From the NCBI RefSeq assembly GCF_042656585.1, contig NZ_JBHSPG010000023.1: DNA of 64,000 nt; one strand, given 5' to 3'. How positions within the stretch are numbered: position 1 is the first letter of the stretch; every line of letters begins with the position of its first letter. Of this stretch, positions 51,002 to 60,175 are shown piece after piece. This DNA is from Thalassorhabdus alkalitolerans. GTDB lineage: Bacteria; Bacillota; Bacilli; Bacillales; Marinococcaceae. The position numbers and the translations under genes were made by a program. The notes under the pieces were generated by a model that did no database searches, had not been told where the DNA came from, and worked only from the letters and a program-made list of their open reading frames with translations.

Positions 51002-52369
51002 TTAAACAACATCTTTTCCCTCGTTTCTATATACTTGTTCATTGCTTTTACTGATAAATACTTCTTTTTGCAAGAGAAAGTATAGAAGAAGCCCAACAAC
51101 AAGGCCGTAAGCTGCTCCATATACTGCCAGCACAATACCCATGACACCTGCAACACCAATTTCCGTTTCGTTTTTTAATTGCTGAATACCTACAGTAATA
51201 CATAAATATCCGGTTAAGATTAATGTAATTGAAAGAGCAATAGGTAAAAATGGTTGAAATAAAGTAACTAAAGGCAGTATAAAAATAACCAATGACAAAG
51301 AAATAATGAGGGAATTTGTACCTGAAAAAATGGATTGCATCGCTTTTTTTCCAAAAGTATATCTTTCAGCGACAGAAGCGGTTCCTGCTGTAAAAATAGG
51401 ACCTGCTAAACCAGGGTGTGGGAAAAATAATGCATGCATGAAATTTCTAAAAAAAGTCAGGAAGTGAATTTGGTTTGAATCATATTCAATTTTTTCGTCT
51501 TGTCTATAAGAACTTGACCTTTCTAAGAGCTTATCTCCTACTATGATATCACCATAGGCTATAATGTAAGCAAGAATAGCAGTAGGAATAGCAGCCATAA
51601 ATATTTCCCATGCAGGAAAGCCTAGAACAAATGGTGTTACATTCCACGTTTCACTGAACGAAGGTATGGTAATTCCCCATTCTACTTGTGGAGATGGGTA
51701 TTCAGCTACAAGCCATCCAATAATGATTGCAACGACAATCGAAGGCATAATTCCATAACTTGCTATAAAACGTATAAAACGATTTTTTTCGTGGAGTCGA
51801 CGAAATGATCTAGAAAACATAATATACAAGCATAAGAAAGCTCCGATTATCAACGTAACTGGCGTCTCTGCCAGCCTTCCGCCTGCTTCAATTTCAGTCA
51901 TGATTGCAGCAATACCAGCTCCTATTAAAATCCCTGCTTTTAAAGAGACCGGAAGCTTTGTGATAAACACTTTACCTAAACCCGTTACCCCAAATATAAG
52001 AAAGATTAAAGCTACGAGTAATTGCAGGGCAATGAGTGCTTGTATTGCTTCAGCTCCCGGCTCGAAACCACTTAAAAAAACAATTAGAACAGGAATTAAT
52101 GGTGTAATAAAACCTGGAACAAATGGTACACCAAACATAGGAGGTATTAACATAAAAAACTGACCGAGCATAACAATGGTGATGGCCGCCCCATAAGACA
52201 TTCCTAAAGGACCTGTCATTATTTCAATCATACTTAGCCCAATAGCAAAAATAACAATTCCTTGAATTAGCTCTGGTGTTTCTAGTCTATAGTGAATAAA
52301 GGGAAGACGCACCTGATATTTCCCTAACTTCCAATGAGGGTGAACTTTTCCTTTCGTTTCTCTATCCAT
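51002..52369 (-). CDS. Multi-pass permease in the aromatic island (SLC23/SulP-like)
   Basis: A 455-residue membrane protein with 11-13 hydrophobic segments. The layout, with GVPFVPGFITPLIPVL near helix 3 and LAGPIFTAGTASVAERY in the middle, is reminiscent of the NCS2/SulP superfamily, but the exact family was not recognised. It is co-transcribed with the acyl-CoA ligase 47 bases upstream, so uptake of the aromatic substrate is its likely role. AGGAGG precedes the ATG at 52369. A cre-like site lies in the gap before it. Confidence 0.7.
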   Translation of the reverse strand: MDRETKGKVHPHWKLGKYQVRLPFIHYRLETPELIQGIVIFAIGLSMIEIMTGPLGMSYGAAITIVMLGQFFMLIPPMFGVPFVPGFITPLIPVLIVFLSGFEPGAEAIQALIALQLLVALIFLIFGVTGLGKVFITKLPVSLKAGILIGAGIAAIMTEIEAGGRLAETPVTLIIGAFLCLYIMFSRSFRRLHEKNRFIRFIASYGIMPSIVVAIIIGWLVAEYPSPQVEWGITIPSFSETWNVTPFVLGFPAWEIFMAAIPTAILAYIIAYGDIIVGDKLLERSSSYRQDEKIEYDSNQIHFLTFFRNFMHALFFPHPGLAGPIFTAGTASVAERYTFGKKAMQSIFSGTNSLIISLSLVIFILPLVTLFQPFLPIALSITLILTGYLCITVGIQQLKNETEIGVAGVMGIVLAVYGAAYGLVVGLLLYFLLQKEVFISKSNEQVYRNEGKDVV

Positions 52370-52396
52370 GGAAATCCTCCTACTAAATAAGTTTTA

Positions 52397-52410
52397 ATTA
52401 AACGCTTACA
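52397..52410. promoter_or_regulatory. cre-like site between ligase and permease
   Basis: On the minus strand TGTAAGCGTTTAAT matches 12 of 14 positions of the CcpA consensus TGWNANCGNTNWCA. Confidence 0.45.
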
Positions 52411-52416
52411 ATTTTC

Positions 52417-53958
52417 TTATTGACTTATTTGCTCACGAAGTTTTCCCTTTTGAATTTTCCCGCTTGCTGTCATCGGAATGTTGTCTGTAAAAATAATCGT
52501 TGCTGGAGTTTTATATAGCGCCATATGATCAGCTACATAATCCTTCACTTCTTGTTCAGTCATTTTTTCTCCTGAACGAAGCTGAACTACAGCGTATACT
52601 ACCTCACCAAGCACTTCATCAGGCATACCTATGATAGATGCAGCCGCAATTTTTTCATGTTTAAGAAGAAGCGATTCTATTTCTTGAGGGTAAATGTTAA
52701 AACCCCCGCGTACAATCATTTCTTTTTCTCTTCCTACATAACGAAGATTACCTTCTTCATCTAGTACACCTAAATCCCCTGTATAGTACCAACCTTCTTT
52801 ATCAAGCACTTCGTTCGTTTTTTCAGGCATTTTATAATAGCCTTTCATGTTCCCAAAGCTGTGAACGGCAATTTCTCCAGTATGGCCAACTGGAAGCTCT
52901 TCTCTATGTTCATCTACTATTTTTAGCTTTACACCCTTAAAAGGTTTGCCAACTGTCTCTAGTATCACTGATTCTTTATCATCCATAGAATTGATCGTCA
53001 CACCGCCACTCGTTTCACTCGAACCAAATGATTGGCACAAATTAAAATCCATTTTCTTCCGTATTTTTTTCATTTGTTCTGGTGAAATCGGTGCTGCACC
53101 TACCATTCCGGTTCGCAATGAAGATAAATCATAGGTTTCAAATCCTTCTACTTCTAATTCTTTTAAAAACATCGTAGGAACCCCTTGATGTACAGTAACC
53201 CTTTCCTGCTCAATTATTTCAAGGGTCTGCTGTGGGTTAAACTTTTCCAAAAGCACCATGCGAGCTCCAGCAATTATTGCCGGAATCATATTACAGGCAA
53301 TGCCAAAAATATGAAATAACGGTGCCGGGACCACAAACACATCACTATCATTGCAGGACATTTCCTTTACTACTGCGTCTGCACACTTCGCAACGCTGAG
53401 ATGGGAAATCATAACCCCTTTTGGTGCCCCGGTTGTCCCAGAAGTATATAAAATACAAAATATATCCTCTGATGGATCAATGACTGCATTTCTTGCAATA
53501 ATACCGTTATGGGATACAACATGTTCATAAGAAATAAGCTTGTCTTCTACAAAGCGAACAGACACAACCTTTGGTACCAATTGAGAAACAATATCCATAT
53601 TTACATTGTTCAAAAAATTCTTCATTACAAACAGCACTTTGGGTTCTGCATTTTCTAAGATATATTCAATTTCTTGGGATCGGTACAGTGGATTAAATGG
53701 TACGAGTATGGCTCCAATTTTTGCAGCAGCGAAAAATATACAGACTGTTTCATTCCAATTGGGCAGACAAACGCCTACTCTGTCTCCTTTTTGTACCCCT
53801 AATGCCAATAACCCTTCTGCCAGCTTGTCACTTTCCTTTACCAGCTCGTTATAAGAAAGTCGATTTTTTTGATCGAAAGCGATTTCCTTATCCCCGTATT
53901 GCATTGCTGAAATATTTAACAAATCGTGTACGGTTTGTTCTTTTTGTCCGCATACCAT
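52417..53958 (-). CDS. Acyl-CoA ligase (class I adenylate-forming)
   Basis: A 513-residue AMP-forming acyl/aryl-CoA synthetase. P-loop LYTSGTTGAPKG near 170-181, QSFGSSET, YYTGDLG, the hinge RGGFNIYPQEIE and the catalytic lysine in TASGKIQKGKL are intact. It activates a carboxylic acid to its CoA ester through an acyl-adenylate. The surrounding genes point to an aromatic or phenylpropenoic acid substrate. First gene of a two-gene unit with the permease; its promoter carries the shared TACTACCAGT block. Confidence 0.9.
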   Translation of the reverse strand: MVCGQKEQTVHDLLNISAMQYGDKEIAFDQKNRLSYNELVKESDKLAEGLLALGVQKGDRVGVCLPNWNETVCIFFAAAKIGAILVPFNPLYRSQEIEYILENAEPKVLFVMKNFLNNVNMDIVSQLVPKVVSVRFVEDKLISYEHVVSHNGIIARNAVIDPSEDIFCILYTSGTTGAPKGVMISHLSVAKCADAVVKEMSCNDSDVFVVPAPLFHIFGIACNMIPAIIAGARMVLLEKFNPQQTLEIIEQERVTVHQGVPTMFLKELEVEGFETYDLSSLRTGMVGAAPISPEQMKKIRKKMDFNLCQSFGSSETSGGVTINSMDDKESVILETVGKPFKGVKLKIVDEHREELPVGHTGEIAVHSFGNMKGYYKMPEKTNEVLDKEGWYYTGDLGVLDEEGNLRYVGREKEMIVRGGFNIYPQEIESLLLKHEKIAAASIIGMPDEVLGEVVYAVVQLRSGEKMTEQEVKDYVADHMALYKTPATIIFTDNIPMTASGKIQKGKLREQISQ

Positions 53959-54018
53959 TCATAACACCCGCCTTTTAAAGTCTCATCCAAGATTAAGATT
54001 TACACTACTTTTTCCTTT

Positions 54019-54042
54019 TGGAACCGCTTACTACCAGTATAA
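54019..54042 (-). promoter_or_regulatory. Ligase promoter: shared TACTACCAGTATAA block with cre-like site
   Basis: TACTACCAGTATAA (54029-54042; on the minus strand TATACT is a -10 box) is 13/14 identical to 63636-63649 in front of the monooxygenase. TGGAACCGCTTACT (54019-54032) beside it is cre-like (12/14). No -35 consensus, suggesting an activator. Confidence 0.5.
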
Positions 54043-54119
54043 ATAAATGCAAAAATTACTTTATACCTACTTTCTTGTATGTAGAACAACTGTGAATAAT
54101 TTTAATTTTTTTAGAATGA

Positions 54120-54147
54120 AAAAGCTGTTGAGGGATCCCCAACAGCA
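54120..54147 (-). terminator. Terminator of the gentisate operon
   Basis: GCTGTTGGGG and CCCTCAACAGC form the stem on the minus strand, followed by TTTTTC. Confidence 0.85.
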
Positions 54148-54166
54148 ATCTTACAACACCTTGTGA

Positions 54167-55366
54167 CTACTCAATTTTTAAGATGATAGCAGCACCATTG
54201 TCTCCTGCGGCACACCCAGTCACTAATGCATATCCGCCGCCCTTTTCAACCGTTTCTTCAATTGCTTCTATTATAAGACGTCCGACTGTTGGTGCTTGAG
54301 GGTGTCCAAACACTAAGGAGCTGCCGTAATTATTGAAGTCGTAAGCATCTATACCCAGGGCTTTCGCTAAATATAAATCATTAACTATGAATGGATTATG
54401 ATTTTTTATTGTGGAGATTTCTTCTATTCCTACTTCAGCTTTTTCCAACGCCATTTTTACAGCAGGAACCGGAGCAGCGGGCATAGTCCCTTTATCCGCT
54501 CTAGCATACCCGTAAGAAACAACTTGAATAGAAACATTTGGATCTGTACTTAATCGTTTTGCATGCTCTTTAGTTGTTACCATAATACCAGCATTCCCAT
54601 CTGCAGGGTGCGTCTGTCCGCCAAAAGAGACAATACCATTTTCCATAGTAGGATTCAGGCGACGCAGAGATTCTAATGAGGTCTCTGTCACCCCTTCATC
54701 TGTTTCTATCGTTTTGGATTGACGTTTCGTTACCGCAACCTCAATGGGTAACATATACCGCTTTTGAAAAGCACGATCATCTTTAAGCGCCTCTCTATAT
54801 TGTTCATATCTTCGCCAGGTGAGTTCATCAGCTTCTTCTTTTCCAAACTCATTGTCCCTGGCTACTTTCTCAGCTGTCATCAGCATACCTTTACCAGTGG
54901 AAGGATCGGCTGCCATGTTATCTAAATTCCAGTTCTCTGCTATAACTTGACCACCAGGCCCATTAGGATGAGGCCAAATCGTATGTGGTCCGTTTGAACA
55001 TCTATCTGTTAATAAACAGTAGCCCACCGACATATTCCCAACTTCTACAGAAGCTGCAGCATTATAAAGAGCAGTTGTTGATGTGGCACAGGCATGCATT
55101 AGCGTCTGTCCTGGTATATCGGGTGCCCCCATCAATGTAGAAGCCCAGGAAGCACCATAAAACACGCTTTTTTGACCAACAGTTATGCCTAAATAAATAT
55201 AATCTAACTCATTGTTAGGGTCAATATTGCGCTGTTCAAACCATTTTTTACTGCTTCTAGCCCCAAGTTCAAGGGAATTCTCATGTTGAAAGCTACCCTG
55301 CCATTTACAAAATGGTGTCGCATAATAACCCCCATAAGGGATATATGCTTTATTTAACATGCTCAT
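54167..55366 (-). CDS. Thiolase family protein
   Basis: A 399-residue acyl-CoA acyltransferase of the thiolase fold. The nucleophilic Cys93 lies in LMHACATSTTA; the conserved histidine is in IKNHNPFIVND; the C-terminal CAAGDNGAA replaces the usual CxGxG of classical thiolases, as in divergent thiolases. In beta-oxidation it would release acetyl-CoA and leave a shortened (aromatic) acyl-CoA. It overlaps the upstream fusion gene by 17 bases and ends the operon at a terminator. Confidence 0.85.
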   Translation of the reverse strand: MSMLNKAYIPYGGYYATPFCKWQGSFQHENSLELGARSSKKWFEQRNIDPNNELDYIYLGITVGQKSVFYGASWASTLMGAPDIPGQTLMHACATSTTALYNAAASVEVGNMSVGYCLLTDRCSNGPHTIWPHPNGPGGQVIAENWNLDNMAADPSTGKGMLMTAEKVARDNEFGKEEADELTWRRYEQYREALKDDRAFQKRYMLPIEVAVTKRQSKTIETDEGVTETSLESLRRLNPTMENGIVSFGGQTHPADGNAGIMVTTKEHAKRLSTDPNVSIQVVSYGYARADKGTMPAAPVPAVKMALEKAEVGIEEISTIKNHNPFIVNDLYLAKALGIDAYDFNNYGSSLVFGHPQAPTVGRLIIEAIEETVEKGGGYALVTGCAAGDNGAAIILKIE

Positions 55367-57413
55367 AATTATCAGACTCCCCTACAAACACAGGACGACT
55401 TCCCGTAAGAGAAGAAACCAATCCATTTAGTGCATCTTTTGTTTTAAAAATCGTTGTTAAATGATCAAGCTCTAGCTCGATCCCTTCATCAATTGTACAC
55501 TTCGACTGCTCATTAATAAGCTGATTTATCAACTTTAAGGCAATGGGACCTTTTTTGGAAAGAATTTTTGTCAGCTTATCTGCTAATGCTTCATCTACTG
55601 CATCTGGCTTTTCACCGTTCAACATTTTTTGGACATTCTCATCAGAAAAAGCTTGAATATATTTATCATAGGAAGATGGAATTTCTCTTCTTATATATTT
55701 ATCGTCTTGTCCTTTTTCCACTACTGTCTCAATGGTTTCTTCAAGATTCTCCGTGTTAGTTAGTTTCGCTATAATTTTTAAGTTTTCCGCATCTTCAGCA
55801 CGTATTGATTTTCCTGTCATAACATAATATTTTGTTAGTTCTTTACCAACATGATGATTCATTCGAAGCATTCCGCCAAGTCCTGGGTAAATCCCTAAAC
55901 CGCTTTCAGGAAAGGCCATCGAACCCTGACTAGTAGCAACGATTTTCTGACAGGCCAATGCCAATTCACTGCCACCGCCAAGAGATAGTCCATCTAATAC
56001 GGCAATGGTTACTTTTTCAGAGGTTTCTAATCTTCGCAACAGAGAATGACCTTTTCTAGTAAACTCCACGTTCTTTTCTATTTGATTGTTTTCAATACAG
56101 TCAATAAAGAATCGAATGTCAGCTCCAGCGATAAAGGCTTTTCCTGAGCCTTGTATAGCTATTCCCTTTACTTCCGCCTGCTTTTCTACTTTATCAAACT
56201 CTTGTTCTAATTGCTCAACAACTACTGGGTTTAACGCATTCATTGCTTCCGGACGGTTAATCGTTAGATAGGCTATTCCATTCTTTATCTCTGACTTAAT
56301 AAATTGGAAGGTAAAAGGTTGGTCCTTTTCTGCCTGTTCTTTTAATAAGGCTGGATTATGAAAACCAGGATAGCTTCCATTTAACTCTTTGACTAGCTTA
56401 TAAGCTTCACGTACTCCAACCTTGTTCATTAATTCAAATGGACCTAATTTCCACTTCAACCCCACTTTAGCACCGATATCTGTATCTTCAATACTTGCTA
56501 CTCCTTCTTCAGCTTGCGCTGCCGCAATACCAAAAACAGTGGCATATAAGCGTTTCTGGATAGAAGGAAAGTCCTTTTCAATCACACTTCCACTAAGGTC
56601 CCAAATGTCATTTTTATTGACTTGTTCTTTTAATAATGGTGCAGGCTTATAAAATTCGCTAATTTCCTTTGCTAAATAGGAACAAGAATGCTCAGCAATT
56701 GGCAGGCCAGTAACATTCATCAATTCAAACGGTCCCATCCCAATTTCAAATGCTTCTTTTGCTGCTTCATCAATTGTCGGAATGTTTGCTACTCCCTCTT
56801 CTACTAAACGAACAGATTCATTTAAGAATGGTACAAAATAGCGATTAACAGCAAATCCTGGAGAATCTTTTACAAGAATGCACGTTTTGTTATGAAGCTT
56901 CCCAATTAACATTGTCGTTTTTATTGTATCTTCACTGGTTTGTTCGTGAGGAATCACCTCAACCAGCCTGTTTTTAGCGGGATGATAGAAATAGTGCATT
57001 CCTATTACTTTTTCAGGCCGGGATGTATACCCTGCAATATCTTTAACAAACAAACTTGAAGTATTCGTAGCAAATATAGTTTTGCTTGCACAAACTTTAT
57101 CCAACTTCTCAAAAACGCTTCCTTTAATATTTAAATCCTCAAAGACTGCCTCTACTACTAAATCTGCATCCTTTAATGCTTCATAGGAAGGAGAAGCATG
57201 AACTCGATTCATAATCTCTGTTAATTGGTCATCACTAAATATCCCTCGATCTACCCCTTCTTGCAAGGTTTCCCTGATGATGTCTATTCCTCGTTGGACT
57301 TTTTCTTCATTTATATCTACTAAGGTAACATCCAGTCCCTCTTGGGCCATTTTTTGAGCAACCCCGGACCCCATGTTTCCGGCTCCTATCACACCCACTT
57401 TATAATTAGCCAA
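55350..57413 (-). CDS. 3-hydroxyacyl-CoA dehydrogenase/enoyl-CoA hydratase fusion
   Basis: A 687-residue bifunctional beta-oxidation enzyme. The N-terminal NAD-binding domain has VGVIGAGNMGSGVAQ, with HYFYHPAKNRLVEVIP around the catalytic histidine; two C-terminal dehydrogenase modules follow (about 190-280 and 290-365, each with GPFELMN). The C-terminal third (about 375-640) is a crotonase: NRPEAMNALNP, AGADIRFF, LGGGSELALA and FPESGLG hold the oxyanion hole and both catalytic glutamates. The order dehydrogenase-hydratase is the reverse of FadB. Start is TTG, eight bases from GGGAGG. Confidence 0.9.
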   Translation of the reverse strand: MANYKVGVIGAGNMGSGVAQKMAQEGLDVTLVDINEEKVQRGIDIIRETLQEGVDRGIFSDDQLTEIMNRVHASPSYEALKDADLVVEAVFEDLNIKGSVFEKLDKVCASKTIFATNTSSLFVKDIAGYTSRPEKVIGMHYFYHPAKNRLVEVIPHEQTSEDTIKTTMLIGKLHNKTCILVKDSPGFAVNRYFVPFLNESVRLVEEGVANIPTIDEAAKEAFEIGMGPFELMNVTGLPIAEHSCSYLAKEISEFYKPAPLLKEQVNKNDIWDLSGSVIEKDFPSIQKRLYATVFGIAAAQAEEGVASIEDTDIGAKVGLKWKLGPFELMNKVGVREAYKLVKELNGSYPGFHNPALLKEQAEKDQPFTFQFIKSEIKNGIAYLTINRPEAMNALNPVVVEQLEQEFDKVEKQAEVKGIAIQGSGKAFIAGADIRFFIDCIENNQIEKNVEFTRKGHSLLRRLETSEKVTIAVLDGLSLGGGSELALACQKIVATSQGSMAFPESGLGIYPGLGGMLRMNHHVGKELTKYYVMTGKSIRAEDAENLKIIAKLTNTENLEETIETVVEKGQDDKYIRREIPSSYDKYIQAFSDENVQKMLNGEKPDAVDEALADKLTKILSKKGPIALKLINQLINEQSKCTIDEGIELELDHLTTIFKTKDALNGLVSSLTGSRPVFVGESDNYEHVK

Positions 57414-57449
57414 AACTATTTCCTCCCTTTATATAAATCCATTTTGTCC

Positions 57450-58556
57450 TTAACCATATGGTTGGAATGTTTTTTTAATAGCCTGTTTATGGTCCGCTTC
57501 TTCTTCCCGTTGCCATGAAAAATTTTCCATTATAGGTGTATCATGAACAGAAAACAAATGGGAATGCCCATCTTCGAGATTCACATGTTCATGCCAACAC
57601 CAGCTTGGAATGATAAAGAAATCTCCCTTCTCCCACTCAAATTTAACACCATCAATCACACTATAGCCTCGACCCTCATGAACATAATAAATCGACGAAT
57701 TTGTGTGGCGGTGAGCTTGGGAGTGAAATCCTTTAGGCAGCCTTTGCATCCATGCAGCAATATTGGCGTTTGCCGTTTTTCCAGTCGAGGGATTAATAAA
57801 TTCCACTGTGTAGCCATCGTAGGCATCCGGTTCATATTCCATCATCCCGTTTAATGCACTTTCTGTCTGAGCCCACGTATAGGCTCCAACCGGTGCTTTT
57901 TTAGGTTGACGATCTGCTTTCGGACGAACGAGTCCTCCTTGATACTGCTTACTGGAATAATTATCAGGGTGAGTGGCTTTCTCCAATCCATCAGGATGTC
58001 CTTCAAAGAAAGTCCCACCGGTCGCATAAACAAAAGGAATATCAAGAACATCCATCCAAAACATCGGTTCTGTACCCTCATGACCGTGGCCATGCCACAT
58101 TCCCTGGGGGGTGACTACAAAATCCCCTTCATTCATAAACATCCGTTCCCCGTTAATAACCGAGTAGGCACCTTCACCATCCATAATAAAACGCAAAGCA
58201 CTCTGGGTATGCCGATGGGAAGGCGCTTCTTCCCCTGGGAGAATCAGCTGAACTGCTGCGTATAAATTTTGCGTAGCAGCACCCCATCCCCATGGCTCCC
58301 GTTCTTTTAAGCCAGGATTCTGAAGGTAAATTGCCCGTCTTTCCCCTCCACGTTCAGGTGTGAATATCTCTTTCGCCTCCAAGAGGTATTCCTTCAAGGT
58401 AGCCCATTTCCAAAGATAAGGAACAGCCAATGGCTTTGGTTCTTTGGAAACCAGTTCAGGTATTGCACTCCATAGCGGGCCAAGATGATCTTTTTCAATT
58501 TTATTATTGAAATCTTTTACAAGTTCACTTTCAAAGAAAGCTTGTTTTTCAGCCAC
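57450..58556 (-). CDS. Gentisate 1,2-dioxygenase
   Basis: A bicupin iron(II) dioxygenase, about 368 residues, that opens the ring of gentisate (2,5-dihydroxybenzoate) to maleylpyruvate. The first cupin carries the iron ligands in APSHRHTQSALRF and the distal WHGHGHEG; the second cupin has SQAHRHTNSSIYYVHEG and WCWHEHVN. WGWGAATQNLYAAVQLILPGE is typical of the family. The GTG at 58556 is taken as start because AAAGGGGG lies eight bases before it; a TTG at 58562 is too close. It is followed and preceded by the other genes of the gentisate route. Confidence 0.92.
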   Translation of the reverse strand: MAEKQAFFESELVKDFNNKIEKDHLGPLWSAIPELVSKEPKPLAVPYLWKWATLKEYLLEAKEIFTPERGGERRAIYLQNPGLKEREPWGWGAATQNLYAAVQLILPGEEAPSHRHTQSALRFIMDGEGAYSVINGERMFMNEGDFVVTPQGMWHGHGHEGTEPMFWMDVLDIPFVYATGGTFFEGHPDGLEKATHPDNYSSKQYQGGLVRPKADRQPKKAPVGAYTWAQTESALNGMMEYEPDAYDGYTVEFINPSTGKTANANIAAWMQRLPKGFHSQAHRHTNSSIYYVHEGRGYSVIDGVKFEWEKGDFFIIPSWCWHEHVNLEDGHSHLFSVHDTPIMENFSWQREEEADHKQAIKKTFQPYG

Positions 58557-58570
58557 TTCCAAGTCCCCCT

Positions 58571-59068
58571 TTAATGTTCTTGTCTATTTTGATACTGCGT
58601 TATAATCCGTTGAAATTGATTTTTGTGAGTTTCCAGATGTTCTACTAAAAAATGCTCTACAAGAAAAGACATAGGCTTTGTCCCAAACTTAGGGATATTG
58701 TGTTCTCTCTCTATATTCAGCTCATGCTCTTTTACGTTTTGTAACCTATCAATTGTTGTTTTTTTCGTGTTATGGATACCATTGATGACATCTTCTACCT
58801 GACGATCATCTGCAGCAGCGACTGCATCTAGACGGCCTTGATGCTGCATATTTCTTCCCCACTTTTCTGCATGATGTACCAGGACATTTTCAAGCTCTCC
58901 CGTAAAATATAGAGGGAATTCTTCTACATGGCAGAGAAGCTCCATAATGGACCACTCTTGGTCAGAGGGTTTCCATCGGATTTGCTCTTCTTGTAAGGAA
59001 GCAGACTCATCAATAAAGAATTGGAGCTGTCCTGCAATCTTATCTGCATATTCCTGTCCACTTTTCAT
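58571..59068 (-). CDS. DinB/YfiT-like protein, candidate maleylpyruvate isomerase
   Basis: A 165-residue four-helix DinB-superfamily protein. Metal-ligand histidines are visible in LLCHVEEFP and in the helix EHFLVEHLETHKNQ, and WKPSDQEWSIMELLCHV is family-typical. The gene sits between gentisate dioxygenase and the fumarylpyruvate hydrolase (gaps of 8 and 12 bases), exactly where a maleylpyruvate isomerase is needed, and no glutathione-S-transferase-type isomerase is present. In actinobacteria a DinB-fold enzyme does this job with mycothiol, so a bacillithiol-dependent isomerase is inferred here. Confidence 0.78.
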   Translation of the reverse strand: MKSGQEYADKIAGQLQFFIDESASLQEEQIRWKPSDQEWSIMELLCHVEEFPLYFTGELENVLVHHAEKWGRNMQHQGRLDAVAAADDRQVEDVINGIHNTKKTTIDRLQNVKEHELNIEREHNIPKFGTKPMSFLVEHFLVEHLETHKNQFQRIITQYQNRQEH

Positions 59069-59080
59069 GTATACCTCTCC

Positions 59081-60016
59081 TCACACTTGCCTTACTGTGT
59101 TTTCTAACGTCCCAATATTACCAACGTCGATTGTGACTGTATCCCCGTCCTGAAGAAAAACTTGGGGGTCACGAGCTACACCCACTCCCCCAGGTGTACC
59201 GGTGCAAATAACGTCCCCCGGCTCAAGTGTCATGATCTCTGATAGGAATGCTACAAGGCGATTTACATTAAATACAAGGTTTTTCGTGTTAGATTGTTGT
59301 CTTACTTCCCCATTTACTTTAAGAGAAATATCTAGAGAGTCTGGGTCTGGAACTTCGTCTTTTGTGATCAGCCACGGTCCCATAGGAGCACTGCCATCCA
59401 GTCCTTTTCCTTGAAGCCATTGTAAGGTCCTCATTTGCAGATCCCTTGCACTTATGTCATTGACAATCGTGTAACCTGCGACATAATCCAGAGCATCCTC
59501 CTCTTTTACATCTTTTGCACGTTTCCCAATGACGAAAGAAAACTCGGCTTCATAGTCCAGCTTATTGGTAATAGACTTTAAGGGGATATCATCCTGCGGC
59601 CCGATGATAGCGTTTGCAAATTTAGCAAAAATCACCGGATGCGTCGGAAGTTCCCGACCCATTTCACGAATATGTTCTTGATAGTTATGTCCGACACAGA
59701 TAATCTTGCTCGGATTTTGCACCGGCGCTTCTATCTTTACTTCTTCTTTTGAAAGGATCCATTCTTTTCTTTCTTCCTCGGATGCATTATTTTCTATATA
59801 CTCTACTGCTTTACGTGCCAAAGACATGCTTTTTTCACCGCCCTGCAGAAAGCCAACTGCTTTTGAGGGTACTTCTGCTTCTGCCAGCAATTCCGCCCGT
59901 AGTTCCCCTTTATCCTTCAAATAGGAGACATAAGCTCCATGTAAATCAATGACTTTATTTTCTTGAATACATGCAAGTCTTGACTCATTTCCTCGTTTGT
60001 AATGGATCAATTTCAT
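59081..60016 (-). CDS. Fumarylpyruvate hydrolase (FAH family)
   Basis: About 311 residues of the fumarylacetoacetate hydrolase family. IICVGHNYQEH starts the catalytic domain; FAKFANAIIGP, KLDYEAEFSFVIGK holds the metal-binding glutamates, and GYTIVNDISARDLQ and GDVICTGTPGGVGVAR complete the active site. In this context it splits fumarylpyruvate to fumarate and pyruvate. First gene of the five-gene gentisate operon. Of the adjacent start codons the ATG at 60016 has the best spacing (six bases) to GAGGTGA. Confidence 0.9.
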   Translation of the reverse strand: MKLIHYKRGNESRLACIQENKVIDLHGAYVSYLKDKGELRAELLAEAEVPSKAVGFLQGGEKSMSLARKAVEYIENNASEEERKEWILSKEEVKIEAPVQNPSKIICVGHNYQEHIREMGRELPTHPVIFAKFANAIIGPQDDIPLKSITNKLDYEAEFSFVIGKRAKDVKEEDALDYVAGYTIVNDISARDLQMRTLQWLQGKGLDGSAPMGPWLITKDEVPDPDSLDISLKVNGEVRQQSNTKNLVFNVNRLVAFLSEIMTLEPGDVICTGTPGGVGVARDPQVFLQDGDTVTIDVGNIGTLENTVRQV

Positions 60017-60077
60017 CATCAATCACCTCGGTAATAGAGTAATAGACAAGTAACTCTGTCTAATCTTTTCTTTTATC

Positions 60078-60092
60078 TACTACTATTCTAGG
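60078..60092 (-). promoter_or_regulatory. Gentisate operon promoter candidate
   Basis: On the minus strand TAGAAT (60090-60085) is followed by AGTAGTA, resembling the arrangement of the two shared-block promoters. TTCTAGGAA (60087-60095) is a small palindrome at the same place. No -35 consensus. Confidence 0.4.
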
Positions 60093-60128
60093 AACTTTTT
60101 TCATCGAAACCCACCTTGCTTTTCTTTT

Positions 60129-60141
60129 ATACGGAACGTAT
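60129..60141. promoter_or_regulatory. Palindrome between the gentisate operon and IclR genes
   Basis: ATACG-GAA-CGTAT, a 13-base palindrome in the divergent promoter region 35 bases before the first IclR start; a possible regulator binding site. Confidence 0.4.
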
Positions 60142-60175
60142 GATAAAAAAAACAAAAAAAGTTGGGAGTGGAAAC

